A DNA stretch of 64,000 nt from Dehalogenimonas sp. 4OHTPN (GTDB lineage Bacteria; Chloroflexota; Dehalococcoidia; Dehalococcoidales; Dehalococcoidaceae). The notes beneath the pieces are model-generated. The model was not told the origin of the DNA, did not search any database, and saw nothing but the letters and a program-made list of their open reading frames with translations. The stretch is taken from assembly GCF_040448695.1 (NCBI RefSeq), contig NZ_CP159307.1, positions 930,001 through 994,000 of the forward strand. The letters run 5' to 3'. Position numbers and translations under genes: made by a program. This document shows positions 53,039-60,478 of this stretch, piece by piece (positions within the stretch are counted from its first letter, which is position 1; the number at the start of each line of letters is the position of its first letter).

Positions 53039-54634
53039 ATGAAAATTCTAAAATTGACGATCATGGCGGTTTTGGCCTTGATCCTCTCAACACCCGCCGC
53101 CGCACTAGCCGCGACGCAGCAATACGATGGGGAAAACTTTGTCGGGCAGGACACAATCCTGGTAGCCTTCCGACCCGGCGCAGCGGCCTCCGACATCGCG
53201 GCGCTCCACCGCCAGTCCGAAGCTCATGTCGCCGACACTATCCCCGGCATCGGCGTCCATATCCTGTCCTTCAGCCCCGGCAAGGCCGCTGGTATGCTTA
53301 AGGTCTACCAGAACAATCCAAACGTCCTCTACGCCGAATATGATTCCACCGCCGTTGCCGACGATGTTCCCAACGATCCCTCGTTTTCCAGCCAGTGGGG
53401 TCTGACTAAGGTCAACGCTTCCCAGGCCTGGTCGGTGACCACCGGGTCGAGCGCTGTGGTTATCGCCATCCTGGATACTGGTATTGACATGAACCACCCG
53501 GACCTGGCTGGCAAGATCAAAGGCAGCATCAATTTCTCCACCAGCGCTACTGAATCAGACGTCAAGGGGCATGGCACCCATGTCGCCGGCATCGCAGCCG
53601 CCATCACCAACAACAGTCTGGGTGTTGCCGGTTTGGGCTACAATGCTTCGCTCCTTAATGTAAAAGTACTTGGCGATGACGGCTACGGCTCCTATTCCGG
53701 CATGGCCAAGGGGATCATCTGGGCGGCGGACAACGGCGCCAGTGTCATTAACATGAGCCTGTCCGGCGCTTCCGCCTCCTCGACTCTGGAAAACGCGGTC
53801 AATTATGCCTGGAATAAAGGGGTTATCGTCGTTTGTTCCGCTGGAAACAATGCTAATTCAGTACCGGTTTATCCCGGATATTACGCGCAGGCATTCTCGG
53901 TGGCCTCAACCGACAGCGCCGACCGTCTTTCTTCATTCTCAAACTTTGGTGATTGGGTGGATGTCGCCGCGCCAGGATCCAGCGTCTATTCCACACTAAT
54001 GAGCAACGGCTACGGGTATAAAAGCGGGACATCTATGGCAGCTCCGTTCGTTGCTGGCTTAGCCGCGCTGTTAATGGCATCGGCTTCGGATATCAACGGC
54101 GATGGCAGAATAAACGATGAGGTTAGGGCAATAATCGTAGCAAATTGTGATGCAATCGGGGTTAACGGGATCGGCGCCGGCCGAATCAACGCCGCAAAAG
54201 CTGCCGCCGCTGTTCCCGTACCGCCGCTCGGAGAGGAACCAGCGCCTGAACCTCCACCGGCGCCCACTCCAGAACCGCCCACGGCGCCGGCTCCTGAACA
54301 GCCGGTGGTGAAGCCGATGTGGGTGGACGGAATAACCTTCACCGTCAGTGGGAAGAACCTGGTCATCAAAGCCAAGGTTGTTAGTGAAGCCGGTGCTGTT
54401 GCCGGGGCAAGTGTTTCGATGGCAATTACCAATGGAAGCCAGTCGTGGCAGTTCAAAGGCACAACTGATAGTGCCGGATTGGTGACTTTCACATTGTCCA
54501 AAGCTGTCGCCGGGACATATATAGCCAGTTTAACCATGGTCTCCGCGGATGGATATGAATGGAATGCTCTAAACGGCATAAACCTGGCGTCCCTCATTCT
54601 TGCGCCGCCGACTAACGGAAAAAGCAATAAGTGA
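53039..54634 (+). CDS. Secreted subtilisin-type serine protease
   Basis: S8 peptidase of 531 residues. A signal peptide (about 1-25) is followed by an inhibitor-like propeptide (about 35-105). The catalytic triad is Asp146 (AILDTGID), His178 (GHGTHVAG) and Ser333 (SGTSMAAP), with oxyanion Asn271. After the catalytic domain a proline-rich linker (about 395-425) leads to an Ig-like/carboxypeptidase-regulatory-like domain. There is no obvious membrane anchor. Of two adjacent ATGs the second has the better spacing from AGGAGG (six bases). A 16-bp hairpin follows. Confidence 0.94.
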   Translation: MKILKLTIMAVLALILSTPAAALAATQQYDGENFVGQDTILVAFRPGAAASDIAALHRQSEAHVADTIPGIGVHILSFSPGKAAGMLKVYQNNPNVLYAEYDSTAVADDVPNDPSFSSQWGLTKVNASQAWSVTTGSSAVVIAILDTGIDMNHPDLAGKIKGSINFSTSATESDVKGHGTHVAGIAAAITNNSLGVAGLGYNASLLNVKVLGDDGYGSYSGMAKGIIWAADNGASVINMSLSGASASSTLENAVNYAWNKGVIVVCSAGNNANSVPVYPGYYAQAFSVASTDSADRLSSFSNFGDWVDVAAPGSSVYSTLMSNGYGYKSGTSMAAPFVAGLAALLMASASDINGDGRINDEVRAIIVANCDAIGVNGIGAGRINAAKAAAAVPVPPLGEEPAPEPPPAPTPEPPTAPAPEQPVVKPMWVDGITFTVSGKNLVIKAKVVSEAGAVAGASVSMAITNGSQSWQFKGTTDSAGLVTFTLSKAVAGTYIASLTMVSADGYEWNALNGINLASLILAPPTNGKSNK

Positions 54635-54655
54635 CTAATAGCTGATAGAACAAAG

Positions 54656-54691
54656 AAGAATCAGGGAGGCCGACCGGCCTCCCTGATTCTT
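54656..54691. terminator. Bidirectional terminator between convergent secreted-protein genes
   Basis: Perfect 16-bp stem (54656-54671 with 54676-54691), GACC loop; A-rich on one side and T-rich on the other, so it can serve both strands. Confidence 0.85.
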
Positions 54692-54712
54692 TAGTCTGAA
54701 TCGTCTTAACTG

Positions 54713-56032
54713 TTATGGCTTTTTGCCTTTGCCTGGATTGTCCTTGTCTTTCTCATACCCGGGAGTTGGATCAGCCGGTCCTGGATTCTCAACTTCGCCG
54801 CCCTGGTTATTGGCATCGTCAAGATCTGACTGGAGATCACCGGTGTTTCCGCTGGCTAGAGCGCTGTTAACTTCACTGATTATATCTCCGGCAGACATTC
54901 CAAAGTCATCACCGAAGTACGCAGCGTTCAAGAGGGCGGCTACCGCCTGCCGCAGCAGGGTTTTGGCCCAGCCATACTCACCGGAACCCCCGAAATTCAA
55001 CGCTTCGAGTAGGGTGCTGTCGCCGAGGCTGCCGAAATTGTCGAGATCGAAAATCCCGCCTAAGGTGTCGCCGGTGGAGTAACCGGTCCACGCAGCAGGA
55101 TGGGTCTTCCAGAATCCGGGGCTGAGACCCTGGCCGTCACCAGGTTCCTCATCATCACCGCCGCCGCCGCCCGGGATAGTGATGATAACTATCGCATCGT
55201 CGGTGCGGGTCTGGAGGGTGTCAGTTTCCGTGAGTGTGACAGTATTAACGAGATTAGACGTACCTTCCGTGGCAACGGAAACATTGGTTATTGTCGCGCT
55301 AAAAGTCAAAACTCCGGTATCGGTAAAGGATACCGGGAAAGTCTGAGATGTGTTGTAGGTGAAACCATCCGGAACTGTAACCGCATCAGTCAATGACGCA
55401 GATTCATCAACCAGGAAAATGGTCGGCGTGGCTGGCAGGCTGAAATCAGCTTTGGGTTCCGGACCGAAAGCCTCTCCAAGGTGTCCGGAGTGGTTGGTAA
55501 TGGTCACACGGACGGAATTACGATAGATTGCGCCTTCAATAGGTGTGAATTCGATTAAATAGTCATATGTTCCGGTATCACCGGCAGCTAATTGGGCGGG
55601 GGTTATAGTTTGGGTGGCGCCGCCCAGCGGCTGGAACTGTCCGGCTCCGACCTTGTATTCAACTTGGTCAATAAGCATCAGGTTTTCGGTCGCTACCGCA
55701 CCGCCATTGGTCACGGTAATCGTACCGCGGACGCCATAAACGTTGTTAACCGTTGGGTCACTTCGTGTGGCGGTGACTGTGTAAGTTACATCTTCGCTGT
55801 CATCTTTGCCGAGTTCGATTGCCTCGGGGCTGACGGACTTGGTTACGGTCCAATCGTATGTCCAAGTTTGTTCCCAGAAACCGGTTGCCGTTTTGCTGGC
55901 GCTCAATGTCGTGCCGCTTTGGCCTTGGTTTTCATTCACCATGGTTCCTGGCTTGGCCAGCGCCGGGATGGCAACACTCATAGCTAAAACCGCCGCTACA
56001 GCGGGAATCAGGAATCTCTTTAATGCTTTCAT
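54713..56032 (-). CDS. Secreted beta-rich protein with GFWKTH motif
   Basis: A 439-residue exported protein of unknown function. A signal peptide (KALKRFLIPAVAAVLAMSV, cut after ALA) is followed by two or three beta-sandwich-like repeats (about 60-300) rich in Thr/Val, a Gly/Asp/Glu hinge (GGGGGDDEEPGDG), and a C-terminal region opening with LSPGFWKTHPAAW, a motif I have seen at the C-terminus of assorted secreted proteins. The tail is rich in Asp, Lys and Pro (YEKDKDNPGKGKKP). A surface-layer or adhesion role is only a guess. GGAGGAG lies before the ATG. The leader contains a terminator-like hairpin. Confidence 0.8.
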   Translation of the reverse strand: MKALKRFLIPAVAAVLAMSVAIPALAKPGTMVNENQGQSGTTLSASKTATGFWEQTWTYDWTVTKSVSPEAIELGKDDSEDVTYTVTATRSDPTVNNVYGVRGTITVTNGGAVATENLMLIDQVEYKVGAGQFQPLGGATQTITPAQLAAGDTGTYDYLIEFTPIEGAIYRNSVRVTITNHSGHLGEAFGPEPKADFSLPATPTIFLVDESASLTDAVTVPDGFTYNTSQTFPVSFTDTGVLTFSATITNVSVATEGTSNLVNTVTLTETDTLQTRTDDAIVIITIPGGGGGDDEEPGDGQGLSPGFWKTHPAAWTGYSTGDTLGGIFDLDNFGSLGDSTLLEALNFGGSGEYGWAKTLLRQAVAALLNAAYFGDDFGMSAGDIISEVNSALASGNTGDLQSDLDDANNQGGEVENPGPADPTPGYEKDKDNPGKGKKP

Positions 56033-56049
56033 AAAACTCCTCCTTTTTA

Positions 56050-56087
56050 TGAAAATAAAAACCGGCCATATATCCACAGGCCGGTTT
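56050..56087 (-). promoter_or_regulatory. Terminator-like hairpin in the leader of the GFWKTH protein gene
   Basis: On the minus strand AAACCGGCC (56087-56079), 11-base loop, GGCCGGTTT (56067-56059), then TTATTTTC, all about 20 bases before the start codon. The form is that of an intrinsic terminator inside a 5' leader, i.e. a possible attenuator. No known riboswitch consensus was recognised upstream. Confidence 0.5.
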
Positions 56088-56428
56088 CACTACTTGCTCC
56101 CCGCTGTCCAAGTGATCCAAATACAGACGGCGGTTCAACGCTTCCTGATCATCAGAATTAATTTAAGACTCTATACTCGGTTGTTCACACCTCCGTTTAG
56201 ACGCCTGCTATACTAACATCCCCTGAGGGTCATGTACATACGTCAAAATACGTAATTTCCATTCAGATCAGTGGCGCACGATCACTCTCTATAACTGTAA
56301 AGCCAAACATGGATTGGGTCAAGATAACCTAAACTTACTAAACCTTACCAGAAGTAGGCATACAAGTAGACATAACAAAATAGGCGGATACTTGGAAGAT
56401 ATTTGCTGAGTCAAAGATATGAAAAGAA
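56088..56428. other. Gene-free region upstream of the GFWKTH protein gene
   Basis: No gene supported. It holds a 5-6-5 inverted repeat TACGT-caaaat-ACGTA (56239-56254), a possible dimeric-regulator site. On the minus strand it also carries A/T-rich stretches (TATAGC near 56208, TATAGA near 56172) that could be -10 elements. The part next to tRNA-Asp is A+T-rich and otherwise featureless. Confidence 0.4.
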
Positions 56429-56505
56429 TGGCGACCCCGATGGGATTCGAACCCACGATCTCCACCGTGACAGGGTGGCATGTTAGACCGCTACACCACG
56501 GGGCC
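56429..56505 (-). tRNA. tRNA-Asp (anticodon GTC)
   Basis: Complete cloverleaf of 77 bases including an encoded CCA. The acceptor stem GGCCCCG pairs with CGGGGTC (one G-U). The anticodon arm is CCACC-CTGTCAC-GGTGG, giving GTC, and the T arm has GTTCGAATC. The discriminator is G, as usual for tRNA-Asp. Confidence 0.97.
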
Positions 56506-56640
56506 GCGCGAAGAAAGAGTGTACCAATTCACGCCTCCGGGTGTCAACAAGTTAGAGGCTGTCTTCCTCCCAATGAATCGGTATCCGGTTCTCCTAACCC
56601 CGTCTTGATACACTGAATCTGGCGGGTGTATGATTGGGGC

Positions 56641-56865
56641 ATGCCTAAATTTGAATTTGCCGGTGGCTTCGCATGCTTAGCAATCGGGGTGTTTGCCATA
56701 GGTTCAGGGCATCTAGAACCCTGGTCTTTGTTTCTGTTGTTGCTAGGCTTTGGATTAGTGCTAATCGCAACGGGGGTTGAAATCCTACTAAAAATCGGTA
56801 TCATTTCCGTTTTAGCCTCCTTAATTCCTCTCGCAGTTGGATTACTCGCCGCGTTTGCGAAATGA
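56641..56865 (+). CDS. Small hydrophobic membrane protein
   Basis: A 74-residue protein with two or three predicted membrane helices covering most of its length (FACLAIGVFAIGSG, LFLLLLGFGLVLIATGVEILL, VLASLIPLAVGLLAAF). No family recognised. GGGG lies a few bases before the ATG; an in-frame GTG five codons upstream is also possible. Base composition is more A+T-rich than the flanking core genes, and it lies between tRNA-Asp and a transposase gene, so it may be acquired DNA. Confidence 0.45.
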   Translation: MPKFEFAGGFACLAIGVFAIGSGHLEPWSLFLLLLGFGLVLIATGVEILLKIGIISVLASLIPLAVGLLAAFAK

Positions 56866-56923
56866 GCGAAATGACACATGCCACCAAAGCAATTGAAACG
56901 ATAATTAAAGGATTTTCCATATT

Positions 56924-57253
56924 GTGTTAGACCCCGATAAAGCCGAATTACTCCACCAACTTACTAATATAGACCACATTAGTTTCAAAGTAGGCGAGAG
57001 GTTTTTCAAAGAACTAGACGAACATATATATTGGCTGACAGAGGTCAAAGAAGGCAGAACAACTACGCCGAGTGATTCAATCCCTGATACGGACTGGGGC
57101 AACCCCGAAGAAGTTAAAAAATTGAGCCTCATGTTAGACGTAATTCCTTCTTTAGTTGCTCGGATAATTCGTGACAATAATCTGCTTCTACTCCGCTTAG
57201 TGGCTCCCCAATTCCTAAACGATGATAAAACATCTCCCGAATCCTCAAATTGA
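56924..57253 (+). CDS. Hypothetical protein of the tRNA-Asp-adjacent insert
   Basis: A 109-residue acidic protein without signal or membrane segments; predicted mainly helical (DKAELLHQLTNIDHISFK, VKKLSLMLDVIPSLVARII). Not recognised. GTG start; AAAGGA is 11 bases upstream, rather far. A+T-rich like its neighbours. It could be a cargo gene of the insertion. Confidence 0.5.
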   Translation: MLDPDKAELLHQLTNIDHISFKVGERFFKELDEHIYWLTEVKEGRTTTPSDSIPDTDWGNPEEVKKLSLMLDVIPSLVARIIRDNNLLLLRLVAPQFLNDDKTSPESSN

Positions 57254-57286
57254 AATAAATGTAAATCTTGAACTTAGTACTAACCA

Positions 57287-58300
57287 TCACATCACCACCC
57301 TATCATGATTAGTTACCCGCCTAGTTTTCGGCTTGCTGATAGGCTTTTCCCGTTTCCGATAGGTCACGCTTTCAGGCTTGATAATGACCCTGATTTTCTG
57401 GGTCTTGGTGTCTACCACGTCCCGCCAATTGCTGAACGGCGATTTTAGCCCTGATACTTCGGCGGGGGTCTTATCTTCAAGGCTCATATGGGGACGTAAA
57501 TAGTTGTAAAAGAATATCCAGCCCTGAAGATTCAGATTGGCGGTCTTTAGGCTTTTGAACGTACGGCTTACTTTGTGCTTTTCCTTGAGCGAACTGTTCC
57601 ACCGCTCAACGACGTTTGTATCTTGCCCTGCCTTGCCCTCAAACGGCTTGCTTGGCATATGACTAGTCTTTTCGCCAAATACTAGGCCGACCATTTCGGG
57701 GTAGGCTACATAGCCATCGGTTAAGACTACTTTGGGTGATTTGCCCGCCCGTTCCTTTGCTCGTTCAAAAGCAATTTGAATATCCCTTGCCGTTCGGCTA
57801 CGGGAAATACGGGTTGCCAAAGCGAATCGTGATTCCTGGTCTATCACAGCAACGCACCAGTACTTTTGACCCGCAATCTTGACCACAGTTTCATCGGCTA
57901 CCCAAGTATTACCCACGTTTGGCCTATCGTCCTTGACCCCGTTCAAGGCGATTTGGGTGTATTCGGTGACCCACTTGTAAACTCCAGCATCGGTGACAGT
58001 CCGCCCTGTCCGTTGTTTGATATAGCCCACAATGTCATTCAATGATGACCCCGTATGGTACATATAGACCGCCGACGCTATATCTTCCGGCTTGAAACGG
58101 CCTAACGGCAGACAATCGTTATTAACAAACGACCGCCCACAATTCCGGCAAAGCCACTGCTGGACTTGCCGTTTAGTCCCATTCCGTACCACTTTGGGGC
58201 TATGGCAGAACTTACACTCCACATAGTCAACTTTGGCAGACCCTGTTAGTATCTGATTCATAGCGTTTGTTATCTCCTTCACTGCTTCTCTTATTTTCAT
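57287..58300 (-). CDS. DDE transposase with zinc ribbon, IS6-like
   Basis: A 337-residue transposase. The N-terminal zinc ribbon (Cys29, 32, 51, 54: CKFCHSP / CRNCGRSF) and a helix-turn-helix precede an RNase-H-like core with Asp136 (VADET), Asp195 (VVLTDGY) and Glu232 (NVVERWNSS), spaced as in IS6/IS240-type DDE enzymes; RPHMSLEDKTPAEV follows. It appears intact. GGAG lies six bases before the ATG, and a TTGACA (58357-58352) may be its -35. I could not find convincing terminal inverted repeats or target duplications, so element ends are not defined. Confidence 0.85.
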   Translation of the reverse strand: MKIREAVKEITNAMNQILTGSAKVDYVECKFCHSPKVVRNGTKRQVQQWLCRNCGRSFVNNDCLPLGRFKPEDIASAVYMYHTGSSLNDIVGYIKQRTGRTVTDAGVYKWVTEYTQIALNGVKDDRPNVGNTWVADETVVKIAGQKYWCVAVIDQESRFALATRISRSRTARDIQIAFERAKERAGKSPKVVLTDGYVAYPEMVGLVFGEKTSHMPSKPFEGKAGQDTNVVERWNSSLKEKHKVSRTFKSLKTANLNLQGWIFFYNYLRPHMSLEDKTPAEVSGLKSPFSNWRDVVDTKTQKIRVIIKPESVTYRKREKPISKPKTRRVTNHDRVVM

Positions 58301-58389
58301 TGCCGTCTCCGTTCAGGTTTTAGCCTAAACGTATGACGGAGATAAAACCCCTGTCAAGACCTAGTTAGGAATACCCGGTATCCGGGCTG

Positions 58390-58418
58390 TTGTTTGCCTA
58401 TATGCCTTGTGCTATAAT
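58390..58418 (+). promoter_or_regulatory. Strong promoter of the rpsF operon
   Basis: TTGTTT, 17-base spacer, perfect TATAAT with extended TGC. RNA starts near 58425, about 40 bases before the apparent rpsF start. The palindrome CCCGG-tat-CCGGG (58374-58386) lies directly upstream. Confidence 0.8.
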
Positions 58419-58464
58419 ACCCAAGTTCTTGCGATTACAAGCAAAAATTGGGAGGAACAATACT

Positions 58465-58815
58465 ATCGCTGTCAAAGAAAAGAAGGTCCAGCCGGTTACA
58501 GAGCTTTTACGCTCCAGGACTGAGCCGGTCCGCAATTACGAATTGGTAGTCATTTACCGTCCTGAATTGGTGAAAGAGAAGCTTGATGCCGGGCTGGATC
58601 ACATCGCCAAGCTGGTGGCCGAAAAAGGCGGCTCTATCGCTTCAACCGAGCCGTGGGGCAAACGGAAACTAGCCTATCCCATCAAACACCAGACCGAGGG
58701 TATCTATTTCCTGGTGAAGTTCAGTGCCGTATCTTCTCTAACGAAGAAGATCAACAATGACCTTCGTCTTTCAGAAGACGTGCTGCGCCATTTGATTATT
58801 TGCCCTGGCAAGTAG
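58465..58815 (+). CDS. rpsF: Ribosomal protein S6, apparent AUC start
   Basis: 30S protein S6 (about 117 residues) with the usual core RNYELVVIYRPEL, WGKRKLAYPI and EGIYFLVKF. From the RNA start to the first beta strand, the only ATG/GTG/TTG codon in frame is a TTG about 20 bases before GGGAGG, with no ribosome site of its own. GGGAGG lies nine bases before ATC-GCT-GTC-AAA, which would read Met-Ala-Val-Lys if initiated at AUC. An ATG further upstream precedes the promoter. So the start is probably AUC, or a sequencing change from ATG. ssb and rpsR follow as usual. Confidence 0.9.
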   Translation: MAVKEKKVQPVTELLRSRTEPVRNYELVVIYRPELVKEKLDAGLDHIAKLVAEKGGSIASTEPWGKRKLAYPIKHQTEGIYFLVKFSAVSSLTKKINNDLRLSEDVLRHLIICPGK

Positions 58816-58849
58816 GACGTACCCGTCGCGCAGCTGAGGAGACGTATTG

Positions 58850-59251
58850 ATGGTCAGTCTAAACAAGGTCATGATTATCGGTAATGTCGGCGGAGATCCG
58901 GAGATGCGGTTTACGCCTAGCGGACATCCGGTGACTTCGTTTCGCGTGGCTGCCACCAGGAGATGGGACTCCCCCGATGGGGAACGCAAAGAAGAAACCG
59001 AATGGTTCAGCGTGGTCGCCTGGAACAAGTTGGCTGAGCAGTGCAACCAGCTACTGGCAAAAGGTCGGTTGGTTTATGTCGAAGGCCGTTTGCAGACCCG
59101 AACCTGGGATGGTCAGGACGGTCAGAAGCATTATAAGACTGAGGTAATCGCTAGCACCGTCAACCTCTTGGATAAAAAGCCCGCCGCCGCCGACGAAACC
59201 AGCAGCGCCGAACCCACCGGTGATATTACGCCGGAAGATATTCCCTTTTAA
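58850..59251 (+). CDS. ssb: Single-stranded DNA-binding protein
   Basis: OB-fold SSB (133 residues), binding single strands during replication and repair. The fold runs from LNKVMIIGNVGGDPEMR to TVNLLDKK (about residues 3-110), including ETEWFSVVAWNKLAE. A short Ala/Asp-rich linker ends in the acidic tip DITPEDIPF that recruits partner proteins. GAGGAG lies eight bases before the ATG; a TTG one codon upstream is less likely. It sits between rpsF and rpsR as in most bacteria. Confidence 0.96.
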   Translation: MVSLNKVMIIGNVGGDPEMRFTPSGHPVTSFRVAATRRWDSPDGERKEETEWFSVVAWNKLAEQCNQLLAKGRLVYVEGRLQTRTWDGQDGQKHYKTEVIASTVNLLDKKPAAADETSSAEPTGDITPEDIPF

Positions 59252-59287
59252 TAAGTAAAATTACAGATCGGATATAGGAGTAAATAA

Positions 59288-59704
59288 TTGGTAACTTCAC
59301 GTGATTCAGGCGCTCGGCCTCAGGGACGTCCGGGCGGGCGTTTTGGCGGTCGCGGCCGTTTTCAGCAGCGGCGTAAAGTGTGTGCTTTTTGCGCCGATAA
59401 GAACATCATTATTGATTACAAAGATACAGCCAGGCTTTCGCGGTACATCTCCGAGCGCGCCAAGATCGATCCGCGCCGCCGCAGCGGTACCTGTGCTAGG
59501 CACCAGCGGGCATTGTCAGAAGCCATCAAGCAAGCTCGGATCATAGCCTTGCTGCCGTTCGTCCCGGAGCATATCAGAAAATCCGGCACCTCCTGGATGA
59601 TGAGCCCTTCAGCGCCGAAAGCAGCCGAAGCCGCGCCGGAAGCTAAGACAGAAAACGCCGCTCCGGTGGTGGCTGCGACAACCGAAAACCCGGCAACGGC
59701 GTAA
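59288..59704 (+). CDS. rpsR: Ribosomal protein S18 with long C-terminal extension
   Basis: 30S protein S18 (138 residues). A Gly/Arg-rich N-terminus precedes the core [34 protein letters not shown]. The CxxC plus CARHQ cysteines mark the zinc-binding (C+) form. The usual protein ends near residue 90; here about 45 more residues rich in Ala, Glu and Pro follow ([15 protein letters not shown]). The TTG start is seven bases after TAGGAG. Confidence 0.95.
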   Translation: MVTSRDSGARPQGRPGGRFGGRGRFQQRRKVCAFCADKNIIIDYKDTARLSRYISERAKIDPRRRSGTCARHQRALSEAIKQARIIALLPFVPEHIRKSGTSWMMSPSAPKAAEAAPEAKTENAAPVVAATTENPATA

Positions 59705-59735
59705 ACCACTCCTGAACATCAAGTGAGGATATAAA

Positions 59736-59876
59736 GTGCCCAAAAGGACTTATCAACCGAAAAAGATTCCCCGCAAACGGGAACATGGTTTTCTTGCCCG
59801 AATGTCTAGTCGGGGCGGCCGCGATGTGCTGAAGTCGCGCCGGGCTAAAGGCCGTAAAAGGTTAATTGTCGTCTAG
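59736..59876 (+). CDS. rpmH: Ribosomal protein L34
   Basis: Tiny basic 50S protein of 46 residues: starts [18 protein letters not shown] and ends GRKRLIVV, the standard L34 pattern. GTG start with GAGG eight bases upstream. It heads the conserved group rpmH-rnpA-yidD-yidC-jag; the next gene, rnpA, begins 37 bases downstream. Confidence 0.95.
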   Translation: MPKRTYQPKKIPRKREHGFLARMSSRGGRDVLKSRRAKGRKRLIVV

Positions 59877-59913
59877 CTTCCACCTTTCTCCGGTAATAGC
59901 TGGCGGAGGGTGC

Positions 59914-60246
59914 ATGGTCCGTGAAACACGCCTTAGAAGACGGGAAGATTTTCAGAGGGTGCTGTCCGCCGGGCGATCCAAATCTGACTCATTGCTGATA
60001 CTTAAAACCGCGCCGGGCAGCACAGAGTCAAGCCGTATCGGTATCGTAACCAGTAAAAAGCTCGGTTGCGCCGTAGTCCGAAATCGAGTTCGCCGGCGGC
60101 TTCGGGAAATATTGCGGAAGGCTGAGATCAAAAACAGCATCGACGCAGTATTTATCGCGAGATCATCTGCCGCTTCTGTGCCTTATGCCGAGCTGGAGGC
60201 CAGTGCCTGTAATCTGATGAAGCGGGTTGGGCTGGTTAGCAGTTGA
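59914..60246 (+). CDS. rnpA: Ribonuclease P protein component
   Basis: Protein subunit of RNase P (110 residues), which with the rnpB RNA cuts 5' leaders from tRNA precursors. The RNA-binding motif is [37 protein letters not shown] opens the fold. Start at ATG just after GGCGGAGGG; longer in-frame forms overlap rpmH. rnpB was not found in the window. Confidence 0.93.
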   Translation: MVRETRLRRREDFQRVLSAGRSKSDSLLILKTAPGSTESSRIGIVTSKKLGCAVVRNRVRRRLREILRKAEIKNSIDAVFIARSSAASVPYAELEASACNLMKRVGLVSS

Positions 60247-60248
60247 CG

Positions 60249-60467
60249 ATGAAAAAAGTGGCCCTGGGATTGATCAGGCTGTATCAGAACAGCCTTTCAA
60301 AGGTATTACCTCCGTCTTGCCGTTTTCAGCCAACCTGCTCACAATATACCTTTGAAGCTATTGAACGGTTTGGCTTTGTCAAAGGCGTTTGGTTGGGCCT
60401 GAAACGTTTGGGGCGCTGCCATCCTTTTAACAAAGGCGGTTACGATCCGGTGCCGGATCACGCTTGA
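60249..60467 (+). CDS. yidD: Membrane protein insertion efficiency factor YidD
   Basis: Small YidD protein (72 residues) that aids YidC-dependent insertion. The signature [23 protein letters not shown] with its three cysteines, then [15 protein letters not shown], is clear. An amphipathic N-terminal helix ([14 protein letters not shown]) should associate with the membrane. ATG two bases after the rnpA stop. Confidence 0.95.
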   Translation: MKKVALGLIRLYQNSLSKVLPPSCRFQPTCSQYTFEAIERFGFVKGVWLGLKRLGRCHPFNKGGYDPVPDHA

Positions 60468-60478
60468 AGGAGACTAGG

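Noticed and set aside
56088-56200. Possible cyclic-di-GMP riboswitch in the leader of the GFWKTH protein gene
   Set aside because: Only scattered similarity (CAAG, CCGGCCT); the GEMM core with its GAAA tetraloop and receptor could not be laid out.
57240-58380. Terminal inverted repeats of the IS6-like element
   Set aside because: Only a weak match (TCTTGAAC against TCTTGAC) could be found at the two sides, too short to define the ends; no target duplication seen.
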